Positions 15,317 through 23,371 of a stretch of DNA of 64,000 nucleotides are shown in pieces. The position numbers were made by a program, and so were the translations under genes. Positions within the stretch are counted from its first letter, which is position 1. Each line of letters opens with the position of its first letter. Source of the stretch: Rossellomorea aquimaris (GTDB lineage Bacteria > Bacillota > Bacilli > Bacillales > Fictibacillaceae); NCBI GenBank assembly GCA_020524245.1, contig JAIVLN010000001.1, positions 434,001-498,000 of the forward strand, in the 5' to 3' direction. Under the pieces are notes generated by a model. The model did not search any database, was not told where the DNA came from, and saw only the letters and a program-made list of their open reading frames with translations.

Positions 15317-15345
15317 TGAACACTGCTGAACGATGGTAGTGTTCA
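15317..15345 (+). terminator. Terminator of CoiA-like gene
   Basis: GAACACT/AGTGTTC stem followed by ATTTTTATTT on the plus strand. Confidence 0.75.
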
Positions 15346-15379
15346 TTTTTATTTATTTTAATTTTCTTCTGATTGCTCC

Positions 15380-15407
15380 CTTACATTGATTTTTTATTAA
15401 ATAAAAT
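15380..15407 (+). promoter_or_regulatory. Putative promoter of 100-residue gene
   Basis: CTTACA, 16-bp spacer, TAAAAT, a member of the CTTAC set. Confidence 0.5.
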
Positions 15408-15440
15408 AGTGTTGTAAATCAAATTTACAAGGAGGACAAA

Positions 15441-15743
15441 ATGAAAGAACCAACATTGACTTATGACCAACTTGTAGCAAAAACGGAGCTAACCAATCGT
15501 GAGCAATTCCGTCTGACGATTTTCTCAGACAAAGCTGAAGAAGTTTACCTAATGAAGAAATTCATTCACATATTCAAGCTTTACCATTGTGGCACTCAAG
15601 TTCAATGCTTCAACTGGATTAATGATTTCAGAGCATCTAAAGGTTTGCCATCATGGAAAAGCACAGCTTCAGTGTGTCGCTATTGGAATGCTTCATTTAA
15701 TGATTTGGATATGGAATATCATGATTTTTGCAATTATGAATAA
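15441..15743 (+). CDS. Island protein of unknown function (100 aa)
   Basis: Protein of 100 residues with a textbook AAGGAGGACAAA ribosome binding site and its own promoter and terminator. It is rich in aromatic residues and probably helical. I recognise no domain. As a separate rightward unit next to the CoiA-like gene it may be a second cargo gene. Confidence 0.7.
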   Translation: MKEPTLTYDQLVAKTELTNREQFRLTIFSDKAEEVYLMKKFIHIFKLYHCGTQVQCFNWINDFRASKGLPSWKSTASVCRYWNASFNDLDMEYHDFCNYE

Positions 15744-15757
15744 AAAATTGTAAACAA

Positions 15758-15787
15758 AAAGGACTAGCAGATAATTGCCAGTCCTTT
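15758..15787. terminator. Bidirectional terminator between convergent genes
   Basis: AAAGGACT/AGTCCTTT stem with inner GCA/TGC, T-rich on both sides. Confidence 0.85.
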
Positions 15788-15794
15788 ATTTTTA

Positions 15795-15965
15795 TTATCC
15801 CTTGCGTTCTTGTTTGAAATAGTCAGGGCTAGCAGACAATCCACATTGCGTACATACCCTGTCTCCAGTTTGGGTTCCTAAATGATATTCTTTCACCACT
15901 TGAGGATGGTTACATGGCTTGTCTCCCCATTCTTTTCTAAGCTCCATGGCTTCAAGCATTTGCAT
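15795..15965 (-). CDS. Small zinc-ribbon-like protein
   Basis: Protein of about 56 residues with a Cys-x-His (PCNHP) and a CTQCG knuckle near the C-terminus, suggesting one zinc site. The start is the ATG seven bases after GGGAGG. An upstream in-frame ATG lacks a binding site. Function unknown. Confidence 0.65.
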   Translation of the reverse strand: MQMLEAMELRKEWGDKPCNHPQVVKEYHLGTQTGDRVCTQCGLSASPDYFKQERKG

Positions 15966-16096
15966 ATTCTCACCTCCCATTTCCAATAATTTCATTTTAA
16001 CATAGCAAAATAGTTTGATTGTTTTTCTTGTTTGGAATTATTTGCCATTATACAATTGAAATGGAACTTAAAATTTCAAAATAGGAGATGATTCAA

Positions 16097-16312
16097 ATGT
16101 CCGTTGAATTTCACAATACTTATGCTGGTCGCATGTTTTATGAGCATCATTTTCCACAGTTAACAAAGCAATTAGAAGACATTGGTGTTGAATTGAAACG
16201 TTCCAATGACTTGAAGAAACACGTAATTATTAAACAACTAGCAGATGAAATTGCTCCCTATGATTGCAAGACAGCACAAATCCTCGATGTTCTAGCTCAG
16301 TCATACGAATGA
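16097..16312 (+). CDS. Small island protein, unknown
   Basis: Protein of about 71 residues, helical and charged, starting nine bases after AGGAG. The next gene begins one base after its stop codon, so the two are probably translationally coupled. No family recognised. Confidence 0.65.
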   Translation: MSVEFHNTYAGRMFYEHHFPQLTKQLEDIGVELKRSNDLKKHVIIKQLADEIAPYDCKTAQILDVLAQSYE

Positions 16313-16313
16313 C

Positions 16314-16487
16314 ATGGTGGAGAAATTAAAGACAACTCTAATGGGAGTGGCAATTCTGCTACTCCTACTTTGTTTTTTTACTATGATACTGCTTATGGGT
16401 TTCCCTACAGATGAGGAGCAAGAAAAGATTGCAGAATTGAATCGGGAACGTGCTAAATGGAGATTGGAGTTCTATGAAGGAAAATAA
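16314..16487 (+). CDS. Single-span small membrane protein
   Basis: Protein of 57 residues starting one base after the previous stop codon. Residues 8-30 are a strongly hydrophobic helix (GVAILLLLLCFFTMILLMG), followed by a charged cytoplasmic-type tail (EEQEKIAELNRERAKWRLE). One-span proteins of this kind in phages and satellites include holin-like, superinfection-exclusion and anti-holin proteins, but nothing specific is shown. Lysin-like partners are absent. Confidence 0.6.
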   Translation: MVEKLKTTLMGVAILLLLLCFFTMILLMGFPTDEEQEKIAELNRERAKWRLEFYEGK

Positions 16488-16534
16488 CACCACTTGTAGA
16501 ATTTGTATAATTGTGGAAGGTGGTGAGATGAAGA

Positions 16535-16723
16535 ATGACACAAGAAGAAAAGTTAAATAAAATATATCGGGTAAAGCACGTTATCCTTTTGCAAATTGTA
16601 AGAGATACATTGATTAAAAATGGACTGACCACTCGGGAAGATTTTAATGAAGAATTTTCGCTCAAAGTCGAGCAAATGGTAAACGATGAAGAAATGAAGA
16701 AGGAACTGCTGAATCATGTGTAA
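16535..16723 (+). CDS. Small island protein, unknown
   Basis: Protein of 62 residues preceded by GGTGGTGAG, highly charged and helical. It follows the small membrane-protein gene in the same direction. No recognisable motif. Confidence 0.5.
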   Translation: MTQEEKLNKIYRVKHVILLQIVRDTLIKNGLTTREDFNEEFSLKVEQMVNDEEMKKELLNHV

Positions 16724-16793
16724 TTAATACGTCTTGAACCCACTGCTTGTCCGTAGTGAACCGCTAACAGAATATAATGTGTAAAATGATTCA

Positions 16794-16819
16794 GGGACAA
16801 TGCTACAATGCACTGTCCC
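16794..16819. terminator. Hairpin between convergent genes
   Basis: GGGACA/TGTCCC with inner TGC/GCA. It separates the rightward small genes from the leftward integrase. The T-runs are short. Confidence 0.5.
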
Positions 16820-16830
16820 ATTTCTTATGG

Positions 16831-17790
16831 TTACATATATTCTCTTAAATTTTCTGCCACTTCATCTATCTCAAGGTCAAGGTATTGCGTAGTAACCGCC
16901 AGATTTGAATGTCCCAACGCTTTGCTAATGAGTGCGATATTTGCTCCCTTGTCATATAAACTTTTGGCATATGCACGTCTTATTGCGTGAGCATTGATAT
17001 TTGATAAATTGTATCGTTTAGCGTATTTGTTCAGCTGCTTGGAAATAGTATTATTGGTCGATTTGCCATTGATACTGGTTCCTTTTTGAGTGATAAACAG
17101 GTAATTATTATCCTTCTTGTAATATGAACGAATTTTTTCATTTTGCTCTATTAGCACTCCATATAACTCAATAAGCTGTTCGTCTAATGGCAATTTGATA
17201 TTGTTTCGATTCTTCATAATTGAACCTTCAAGATTTAATACTCCATTAGCAAAATCAATATGGCTTTCTTGTATCAATCCTAATGTGTTTATCCGAACTC
17301 CTGTTTTATACAATGTCAAAATGGCAACTGCATCTCGTAAGCCAATAAATGTGGTGGTGTCTATTAACGAAAGCAAAATATTCAAGTCATTTTCTTTTGC
17401 TCCAGCTTTGACTTGCTTATCGACCTTTATCTGGACAGTTAGCCAGAATTTCGATTCATACCACCCATTATTAAAAAACTTGCTTAGAACGGCTTTTAAG
17501 CACTTTAGACGAGTGCTTTTTGTCGAAGGTGATACTTTCATGCTATCGAGCCACTTGTAAATACTGTCAACATTGATTTCTTCAAGGTGCTTAATGCCAG
17601 TTGTTTCAAGGAATTGATTGAAAATTAAATGGTAATCATTGAGTGTCCGCTCTCGATAACCATTAAGCTCCATTTGCCTACATATCATAGCCAGTGCTTT
17701 TTCCGCTTCAAGTCCTTTAGGTGCTGTTTCTTTGGGCTTCAATATTTCAGGTTTAACTGAAATATCAAATATACCAATTTTTTTAGTCAA
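16831..17790 (-). CDS. int: Tyrosine integrase of the island
   Basis: Site-specific recombinase of 319 residues that would integrate and excise the element at the tRNA-Arg gene. An N-terminal SAM-like core-binding domain spans about 30-120. Catalytic residues visible are Arg166 (GVRINTL), His268 and Arg271 (HAIRR), His294 (LGHSNL) and Tyr303 (TTQYLDL). The start is TTG, nine bases after GGAGG. That binding site lies in the 3' arm of a terminator-like hairpin. The gene abuts attR and reads away from the tRNA promoter, so read-through from the host operon could express it. Confidence 0.95.
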   Translation of the reverse strand: MTKKIGIFDISVKPEILKPKETAPKGLEAEKALAMICRQMELNGYRERTLNDYHLIFNQFLETTGIKHLEEINVDSIYKWLDSMKVSPSTKSTRLKCLKAVLSKFFNNGWYESKFWLTVQIKVDKQVKAGAKENDLNILLSLIDTTTFIGLRDAVAILTLYKTGVRINTLGLIQESHIDFANGVLNLEGSIMKNRNNIKLPLDEQLIELYGVLIEQNEKIRSYYKKDNNYLFITQKGTSINGKSTNNTISKQLNKYAKRYNLSNINAHAIRRAYAKSLYDKGANIALISKALGHSNLAVTTQYLDLEIDEVAENLREYM

Positions 17791-17799
17791 AATAAAAAA

Positions 17800-17824
17800 C
17801 CTCCCATTTTCGCAAATTGGGAAG
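17800..17824 (-). promoter_or_regulatory. Terminator/SD-sequestering hairpin before int
   Basis: CTTCCCAATTT pairs with AAAATGGGAGG, followed by TTTTTTATTTT on the minus strand. The 3' arm contains the integrase ribosome binding site GGGAGG. One hairpin could therefore both end tRNA read-through and mask int translation. Confidence 0.65.
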
Positions 17825-17924
17825 TTGACTTAATTGACGATTTTTTGAGGATAATTCGTAAAGGTTAGAATCCTTTTAGAAATCCCTACAACCGTCAAAC
17901 CGTTGGTACTATTGAGTTGCTTAA

Positions 17925-17961
17925 GTATGAGATGGCGTCCCAGGAGCGATTCGAACGCCCG
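17925..17961. repeat. attR: 37-bp direct repeat within tRNA-Arg
   Basis: Identical to the left copy. Integration here keeps the tRNA gene intact on the right-hand side, as is usual for tRNA-targeting integrases. Confidence 0.93.
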
Positions 17962-18009
17962 ACCGACAGCTTAGAAGGCTGTTGCTCTATCCTGCTGAGC
18001 TACTGGGAC
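17933..18009 (-). tRNA. tRNA-Arg (TCT)
   Basis: 77-nt cloverleaf: acceptor GTCCCAG/CTGGGAC, anticodon loop CTTCTAA with anticodon TCT, T-loop TTCGAAT, discriminator G and encoded CCA. It reads AGA codons. It is the second gene of a two-tRNA operon and the attachment site of the island. Confidence 0.97.
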
Positions 18010-18072
18010 TTAATAAAATAAGATATAAAACTTGTTTCAAAAATAAAAAAGGTCTTTATCATGTTTTATAAA

Positions 18073-18146
18073 TGGAGCGGGTGATGGGAATCGAACCCAC
18101 GACCAGAGCTTGGAAGGCTCTTGTTTTACCACTAAACTACACCCGC
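18073..18146 (-). tRNA. tRNA-Gly (TCC)
   Basis: 74-nt cloverleaf: acceptor GCGGGTG/CACCCGC, anticodon TCC in CTTCCAA, T-loop TTCGATT, discriminator T and encoded CCA. It is cotranscribed with tRNA-Arg downstream. Confidence 0.97.
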
Positions 18147-18168
18147 GCATCAATCAGCGACAATAATT

Positions 18169-18197
18169 AATATATCGCATATCAACCAAATTGTCAA
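18169..18197 (-). promoter_or_regulatory. Promoter of tRNA-Gly/tRNA-Arg operon
   Basis: Minus strand TTGACA, 17-bp spacer, TATATT, about 20 bases before the tRNA-Gly 5' end. A strong vegetative promoter. Confidence 0.85.
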
Positions 18198-18230
18198 TGA
18201 CTTTTTTAGGGTCGTGGGATCCCAATCCAT

Positions 18231-18746
18231 TTATAAATGATAGTCTTTCGAGAGATCGGTCAACTCATTTCCATTGTATTCAAAGAAACGTACTTTGATA
18301 TGACTTTGATCTTTGCATTCACAGATTGCATACGTCTTTTCCTTGCGACCACGAGGTAAGCGGATGCTGCCGGGATTGACGAAGACGATACCGTTCTTCT
18401 CAAACGATTCTGCCACATGAGAATGACCAAAAAACACGAGATCAGCATCGTACTCTTCTGCTTTGTAAGCAAGATTCATATAAGACATTTTGACATTGTA
18501 GAGGTGACCATGCGTGACAAAAAGGCGGAAGCCCTGCTCCTCTACAAGAACCTCATTTGGAAAATCTTTATGACCAAGGTCCATATTGCCCTGTACATTA
18601 TGGAAATGACTCAGATGTTCATGGTCTGATTCCAATTCTGAATCACCACAATGAATCATCACATCCACCTGATTTTTGTGCAATTCCTGGATTTCCTTAA
18701 GTTCTTTTGATAGTCCATGACTGTCACTTACGACTAAGACATTCAT
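18231..18746 (-). CDS. ysnB: Metallophosphoesterase YsnB (YfcE family)
   Basis: Calcineurin-like phosphodiesterase of 171 residues with the complete metal-binding set SDSHG, HCGDSE, GNMD, THGH and GHSH. YfcE relatives hydrolyse phosphodiesters, but the cellular substrate is not known. RBS AAGGAGG. It lies downstream of ysnA-rph as in B. subtilis, with a repeat element between them. Confidence 0.92.
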   Translation of the reverse strand: MNVLVVSDSHGLSKELKEIQELHKNQVDVMIHCGDSELESDHEHLSHFHNVQGNMDLGHKDFPNEVLVEEQGFRLFVTHGHLYNVKMSYMNLAYKAEEYDADLVFFGHSHVAESFEKNGIVFVNPGSIRLPRGRKEKTYAICECKDQSHIKVRFFEYNGNELTDLSKDYHL

Positions 18747-18803
18747 TTAAGGTCCTCCTTTTTAAAAAAGGTTGTTTTTGCAGTCTTTGTTGCTCTTGAA
18801 AGT

Positions 18804-18935
18804 CGTTGATTTCCGCTCAAGGATGCTCGCTTTACGCGGGGCGTGCGGTGAGCCCACTCGTCACTTTGCGACATTGAATGCTCTCACCTGTCCCACTAAT
18901 CCCGCAGGAGTCTCGCTCCTTGCTCTCCAATCAAC
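18804..18935. repeat. Bacillaceae-type interspersed GC-rich repeat
   Basis: About 130 bp bounded by inverted ends GTTGATT/AATCAAC. It is GC-rich and its interior (GCAGGAGTCTCGCTCCTT, GGTGAGC, CTCACCTGTCCC) resembles from memory a short interspersed repeat found between genes in many Bacillaceae genomes. It is non-coding, in the gap between ysnA and ysnB. Mobility is unproven. Confidence 0.6.
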
Positions 18936-19014
18936 TCGCACTAGGTGATTCTTAAAAGCAAGAATCTTTTCGAAGAGAGCTTAAATACCAACGTTAAATT
19001 ATAATCAATAAAAA

Positions 19015-19608
19015 TTAGAAGATATCATCCCACTGATTCCGAAGCTTTTTCAAAGCATTGGATCGGTGACTGATCTTGTTCTTTTCTTCAGGTTCGAGCT
19101 GTGCCATCGTCTTTTTTAAAGAAGGGACATAGAAGATCGGATCATATCCAAAACCATGATCTCCTATTTTTTCTTCGGTAATGACACCTTCACAAGTTCC
19201 TTTCACAATACTTGTCTCTTTCCCTGGTTGGGCAATTGCTAAAACAGAAACAAAACGTGCTGTCCGGTCGGACTCGTGAACGGACTTCAGTTCATATAAC
19301 ACTTTATCCATATTCGCTTCATCATTTTTCTCTTCCCCTGCATATCGGGCGGAGTATACTCCCGGTCTACCATCTAGAGCATCAATAACAAGGCCAGAAT
19401 CGTCCGCGATGACCGGCTGATTGAATCGTTCAGCGATGGTTTCTGCTTTTATCGTCGCATTCTCTTCAAACGTTGTTCCGGTTTCTTCGATCTCTTCATG
19501 AAAATCAAGATCTCGTAATGAAACTACAGATACGTTGAATACTTCGAACATCGAGCAAAATTCTTTCACTTTTCCTTCATTATGGGAAGCAATGATGATT
19601 TCCTTCAT
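19015..19608 (-). CDS. ysnA: XTP/dITP pyrophosphatase (RdgB/HAM1)
   Basis: House-cleaning enzyme of 197 residues that hydrolyses dITP, XTP and ITP to monophosphates, preventing misincorporation. It shows the family signatures [13 protein letters not shown] at the N-terminus, [16 protein letters not shown] and GEGVITEE-like [10 protein letters not shown], and the C-terminal [10 protein letters not shown]. The start overlaps the rph stop by four bases, implying coupled translation. Confidence 0.95.
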   Translation of the reverse strand: MKEIIIASHNEGKVKEFCSMFEVFNVSVVSLRDLDFHEEIEETGTTFEENATIKAETIAERFNQPVIADDSGLVIDALDGRPGVYSARYAGEEKNDEANMDKVLYELKSVHESDRTARFVSVLAIAQPGKETSIVKGTCEGVITEEKIGDHGFGYDPIFYVPSLKKTMAQLEPEEKNKISHRSNALKKLRNQWDDIF

Positions 19609-20354
19609 GATTGCGAATTCCCAATCGAATACTGAATGTCACCAAGTGCTTCTTTTTGGATGTCGATTAATTCAGTAATCCCTTTGTCAGCCAGCTCAAG
19701 TAATGTTTGAAGCTGCTTATAAGAGAACGTTGCTTCTTCCCCTGTTCCTTGTAATTCAACGAATTCTTTTGCACCAGTCATGATGACGTTCATGTCTACA
19801 AGTGCTTTGGAATCTTCTTCATAGCAAAGGTCCAGGATTTCTCCCAATTCAGATGCAACACCTACTGAAGTTGCGGCGATGAATTCTTTGATCGGCATTT
19901 TCTTGATTACACCTTGTTCGACAAGACCATGAAACGCTATCGCCATCGCAACAAATGCTCCCGTAATACTTGCTGTTCGTGTTCCGCCATCTGCTTGTAT
20001 GACGTCACAATCGATCCAACATGTACGTTCTCCTACTTCATCCAAGTCAACGACAGAGCGCAGGGCACGTCCAATCAATCGTTGGATTTCCATCGTACGT
20101 CCAGAAACTTTTCCTTTACTGGATTCTCTGATATTCCGTTGTTCTGTTGCTCTTGGAAGCATGGAGTATTCTGCCGCAATCCAGCCTTTCCCCTGATTTC
20201 TCATAAATGGTGGTACACGTTCTTCAATACTCGCGTTACAAATCACCTTCGTATCCCCTACTGAGATTAAGACAGACCCTTCTGGGTGTTTAACGTATTC
20301 TGTTTCTATATGTATGTTTCTCAATTGATCGTTTGATCTTCCATCCGTACGCAT
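19605..20354 (-). CDS. rph: Ribonuclease PH
   Basis: Phosphorolytic 3' exoribonuclease that trims tRNA precursors. Residues [22 protein letters not shown], the RNase PH motif [12 protein letters not shown] and [15 protein letters not shown] are all present. 249 residues, the normal length. The start is the ATG after GGAGGAAG, not a further upstream ATG without a binding site. Confidence 0.97.
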   Translation of the reverse strand: MRTDGRSNDQLRNIHIETEYVKHPEGSVLISVGDTKVICNASIEERVPPFMRNQGKGWIAAEYSMLPRATEQRNIRESSKGKVSGRTMEIQRLIGRALRSVVDLDEVGERTCWIDCDVIQADGGTRTASITGAFVAMAIAFHGLVEQGVIKKMPIKEFIAATSVGVASELGEILDLCYEEDSKALVDMNVIMTGAKEFVELQGTGEEATFSYKQLQTLLELADKGITELIDIQKEALGDIQYSIGNSQS

Positions 20355-20447
20355 AATCGCTTCCTCCTCTATGTTTCGAACACTATCGGTTAGTATGACC
20401 AACTTCAACTAAAATTTTCGAGAACTTCATCCATTACATAGGAAAAA

Positions 20448-20466
20448 GGCGGCTAAAATAACCGCC
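20448..20466 (-). terminator. Terminator of gerM
   Basis: GGCGGTTA/TAGCCGCC stem followed by a T-run on the minus strand. Confidence 0.85.
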
Positions 20467-20498
20467 TCAGTTCTTACTAATGGTAACATATTTGTATT

Positions 20499-21581
20499 TT
20501 AAAATTCTACTTTATTCACATTTACAGGCCTTGAGACAGGTTCCGTCAATTTCTTTCCTTCCTCGTTCAATACTTCGCTTTTCCCGTTCACTGTCACCAA
20601 GACTTTATCGACTCCGGCTATCTCAGTGAGAGACAAGACGAGGGAATTCAAGACCGCATCTGAAATCGCTGTGTTATTCTGTTCACTTAAAATGGCTTCA
20701 TTAAAATTCAGCGTCACGACACCACCTTCTTCAACCGGCGCACTGACAAGTTCAACCGTGTTTCGGAAATCCGTGAGTAAGCCCGATTGAAGCGCTGGTC
20801 CGCTCAATAACTCGTCAACCGTTGTTTTCACTACATTATCTTTTCCAGAAACGACCCTTGTGACAGGCACATAATAATACTCTCCACCGTTCTGTCCGAT
20901 GAAATAGACCGTGACCGTCTGACTACCTGTGACATCGACAACGCCATTCGTCTCAATGTTGATTCCGTCTGATCGACTTACACTATCTCCAATCGGCGTT
21001 TGGTTGACCGGCATTACTTTTTGGTCGATACCATTGATACGGATTTTTACCGCTGATACATTATCAAATTGAGTAAGCGTGTATGTTAAAGATTGGAGGA
21101 TCTTCTGCTCATCTTCTGGAGCATACTCTTTGAACTCATCTGAGAAATCCACGACTGCAGTGCCTTGATCAATGTTCAGATCCAACACTTCAGTGCCAGC
21201 TGGTAACACAGCTCTCATACCATTTGGAATCATGTTTGATACCTTGCCATCTTTAATCAGATGTTCAACAACCTCTTTTGCAGGTTCCTGAGATAACGGC
21301 AAGTTCATTGTTTGAGGAACGACCAGGCCGTTTTCATCAATCAAGTAAACTTGCAATTGTTGTGCTTCAGTCGCTCCAGCAGGAGCATCTTTACCATGAG
21401 CCATAGCATCCGTGTCTTGCCCATTCTCATCTAGTGACTCCCCATCTTCAAGGTAGTTCACTTCTTGAGGCGGATCGATTTCATTATTTGTTTTTTCCGT
21501 TAACAGTCCACATCCTGAAGTTCCGATTAATAGACCTGTTAAAAGAGAGATGAATACGATTCTTCTCTGCTTTTTTCTCAT
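20499..21581 (-). CDS. gerM: Spore germination lipoprotein GerM
   Basis: Protein of about 360 residues with a lipoprotein signal (ISLLTGLLIGTSGC) and two GerM domains in tandem, recognisable by the repeated pattern YLIDENGLVVP / YFIGQNGGEYYYVP and VVDFSDEF / VTLNFNEA. In B. subtilis GerM is needed in sporulation to anchor the SpoIIIA-SpoIIQ channel and for germination. Start chosen at MRKKQ after GGAGGGAAAGGA. Confidence 0.93.
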   Translation of the reverse strand: MRKKQRRIVFISLLTGLLIGTSGCGLLTEKTNNEIDPPQEVNYLEDGESLDENGQDTDAMAHGKDAPAGATEAQQLQVYLIDENGLVVPQTMNLPLSQEPAKEVVEHLIKDGKVSNMIPNGMRAVLPAGTEVLDLNIDQGTAVVDFSDEFKEYAPEDEQKILQSLTYTLTQFDNVSAVKIRINGIDQKVMPVNQTPIGDSVSRSDGINIETNGVVDVTGSQTVTVYFIGQNGGEYYYVPVTRVVSGKDNVVKTTVDELLSGPALQSGLLTDFRNTVELVSAPVEEGGVVTLNFNEAILSEQNNTAISDAVLNSLVLSLTEIAGVDKVLVTVNGKSEVLNEEGKKLTEPVSRPVNVNKVEF

Positions 21582-21679
21582 TCCTTTCCCTCCCACAGTG
21601 GTTTGTACTACTATATATACGAGCTATTCGTACGATTAGACCAACTTGTATTATTTTAGAAAATGGAATGTAAAAAAAA

Positions 21680-21703
21680 GAGCATCCCACAAAGGGAATG
21701 CTC
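21680..21703 (-). terminator. Terminator of racE
   Basis: GAGCATTCCC/GGGATGCTC stem with eight Ts on the minus strand, directly after the racE stop codon. Confidence 0.9.
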
Positions 21704-21705
21704 CT

Positions 21706-22500
21706 TCACAAATCGATATGTTCAATGTACTTGACGCTTTGGTCAAACCACTCTCTTGAAAGTCTATTGAAGATCTCACTGGAACCTGTGGTGAAAAACC
21801 TGTGTTCAGGCATTTGATCAGCAGTATTCAACAATTGATTATAATATAAAATCGTACTTACCTCACGAGCGGTTTCAGAACCAGATGAAATAATCGTTAC
21901 ATCCCGGCCCATGACTTCTTTAATCACCGGCATCAAGATAGGATAATGTGTACAGCCTAATATGAGCGTATCAATGGGCAGTTTTGTGAATGGTGCTAAC
22001 CGTTCATAAACGATCCGCTTCGTATCTTTATCATGAAGCATTCCGCTTTCAACTAATGGTACGAATTCTGGACACGCCAAACTGTGCACATTCACCTTAC
22101 TATCTATGTTATGCAAAGCTTGCACATAGGCTTTACTTTGAATGGTTCCTTCTGTCCCGATGACTCCGATTTCACGGTTCATCGTTACTTTGATAGCTGC
22201 TCGTGCACCAGGATGGATGACACCGACCACCGGAATCGATAAGGATTGTTGTGCTTCTTCCAATACTGCGGCAGTTGCTGTATTGCAAGCAATGATCAAC
22301 AGCTTGATATTCTTCTCCAATAGATAGTGAATCATATTCCATGTAAAAGTCCGTACTTCATCTAATGGACGTGGTCCGTATGGACAACGAATGGTGTCAC
22401 CAAGATAATAGATTTTCTCTTTAGGTAGCTGCCGCATCACTTCACGAGCGACCGTCATACCGCCAACGCCAGAATCAATAATTCCAATCGGTCTTTTCAA
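21706..22500 (-). CDS. racE: Glutamate racemase
   Basis: Cofactor-independent racemase that makes D-glutamate for peptidoglycan. The two catalytic cysteines lie in ACNTATAA and LGCTHYP, with GIIDSGVGG at the N-terminus. 264 residues, usual length. The position next to gerM and ysmB is conserved in Bacillus. Confidence 0.96.
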   Translation of the reverse strand: MKRPIGIIDSGVGGMTVAREVMRQLPKEKIYYLGDTIRCPYGPRPLDEVRTFTWNMIHYLLEKNIKLLIIACNTATAAVLEEAQQSLSIPVVGVIHPGARAAIKVTMNREIGVIGTEGTIQSKAYVQALHNIDSKVNVHSLACPEFVPLVESGMLHDKDTKRIVYERLAPFTKLPIDTLILGCTHYPILMPVIKEVMGRDVTIISSGSETAREVSTILYYNQLLNTADQMPEHRFFTTGSSEIFNRLSREWFDQSVKYIEHIDL

Positions 22501-22526
22501 GTAAACCCCTCAATTTCTATGTATGT

Positions 22527-22973
22527 CTAGTTCGGATGATACATATCCATCTTGTCATACAGCAGATGCAGACTTTGATGGAGGTTTTCGATCTCCTGAT
22601 CGGAAAACTGTTCGGTCAACTCTTTTAAATAATTCTGTCTTCGCTTGATGACCTCTTCTATTATTTCGTACCCTTTATCAAGTTTCTGTATTCGGACGAC
22701 ACGACGGTCTTTCGGGTCCCGAACCCGTTGGACGAGACCGTTCTTTTCCATTCGATCGATCAAGTCCGTCGTTGTGCTGTAAGCGAGGTACATTTTATTA
22801 GATAAATCACCGATAGTCATTTCATTTTGTTCAAACAACCATTGCAATGCAACGAATTGTGGAGGGGTTATTGAGAAATCATTGAGGATTTCTCTCCCTT
22901 TTTGTTTAATATGTGCAGAAATCATTCTTAATGCTTTTTCCATTTCATTGATTTTTTCTTGTTTTAAATCCAA
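22527..22973 (-). CDS. ysmB: MarR-family regulator YsmB
   Basis: Winged-helix repressor of 148 residues. MTIGDLSNKMYLAYSTTTDLIDRMEKNGLV is the recognition region, followed by the wing RDPKDRRVVRIQ (quoted apart as separate motifs). The start is TTG, eight bases after AGGAGG. Same neighbourhood as B. subtilis ysmB. Its targets are unknown. Confidence 0.9.
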   Translation of the reverse strand: MDLKQEKINEMEKALRMISAHIKQKGREILNDFSITPPQFVALQWLFEQNEMTIGDLSNKMYLAYSTTTDLIDRMEKNGLVQRVRDPKDRRVVRIQKLDKGYEIIEEVIKRRQNYLKELTEQFSDQEIENLHQSLHLLYDKMDMYHPN

Positions 22974-23078
22974 AGACGTAACCTCCTGAACAAACTGTTA
23001 CATCTATTTTGATTGGTTTAGTCGTATTTTTCAACTCTTATTATTTTGTCCTTGCAACTATCTTGTTAATTCATGGGC

Positions 23079-23283
23079 TTTCTGTCCTCAATTTCAGTGA
23101 AATCATCATTTGAGGGATAGATTCAGCCTCTTTCTATCCTCCATTTCAGCGAAATCTCCATTTGAGGGATAGATTCGGCCTCTTTCTATCCTCTATTTCA
23201 GTGATATCTCCTTTTGAGGGATAGATTCAGCCTCTTTCTATCCTCCATTTCACCGAAATCTCCATATGAGGGATAGATACAAG
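23079..23283. repeat. Tandem repeat, about 4 copies of a 52-bp unit
   Basis: The core TGAGGGATAGATTC recurs at 23111, 23163, 23215 and 23267, exactly 52 bp apart. Each unit holds an inverted pair CTATCCTC/GAGGGATAG and can form a stem-loop. Copies differ by a few substitutions. It fills most of the gap between ysmB and ptsI and is non-coding. Confidence 0.9.
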
Positions 23284-23336
23284 GCTTTTCGATCCGCGTA
23301 ACCCCCAAAAATCTCCAATTGACGGATAGTAAAAAA

Positions 23337-23363
23337 CGCCTGACTCCTACATGGAAGTCAGGC
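23337..23363 (-). terminator. Terminator of pts operon
   Basis: CGCCTGACT/AGTCAGGCG stem with TTTTTT on the minus strand, just after the ptsI stop. Confidence 0.9.
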
Positions 23364-23371
23364 GGCTTTCT

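Noticed and set aside
2101-17961. Complete temperate prophage
   Set aside because: No tape measure, tail, lysis or connector genes, and too short for a self-sufficient siphophage.
23079-23283. Possible CRISPR array
   Set aside because: The copies are contiguous repeats of the whole 52-bp unit with no unique spacers, and no cas genes are near.
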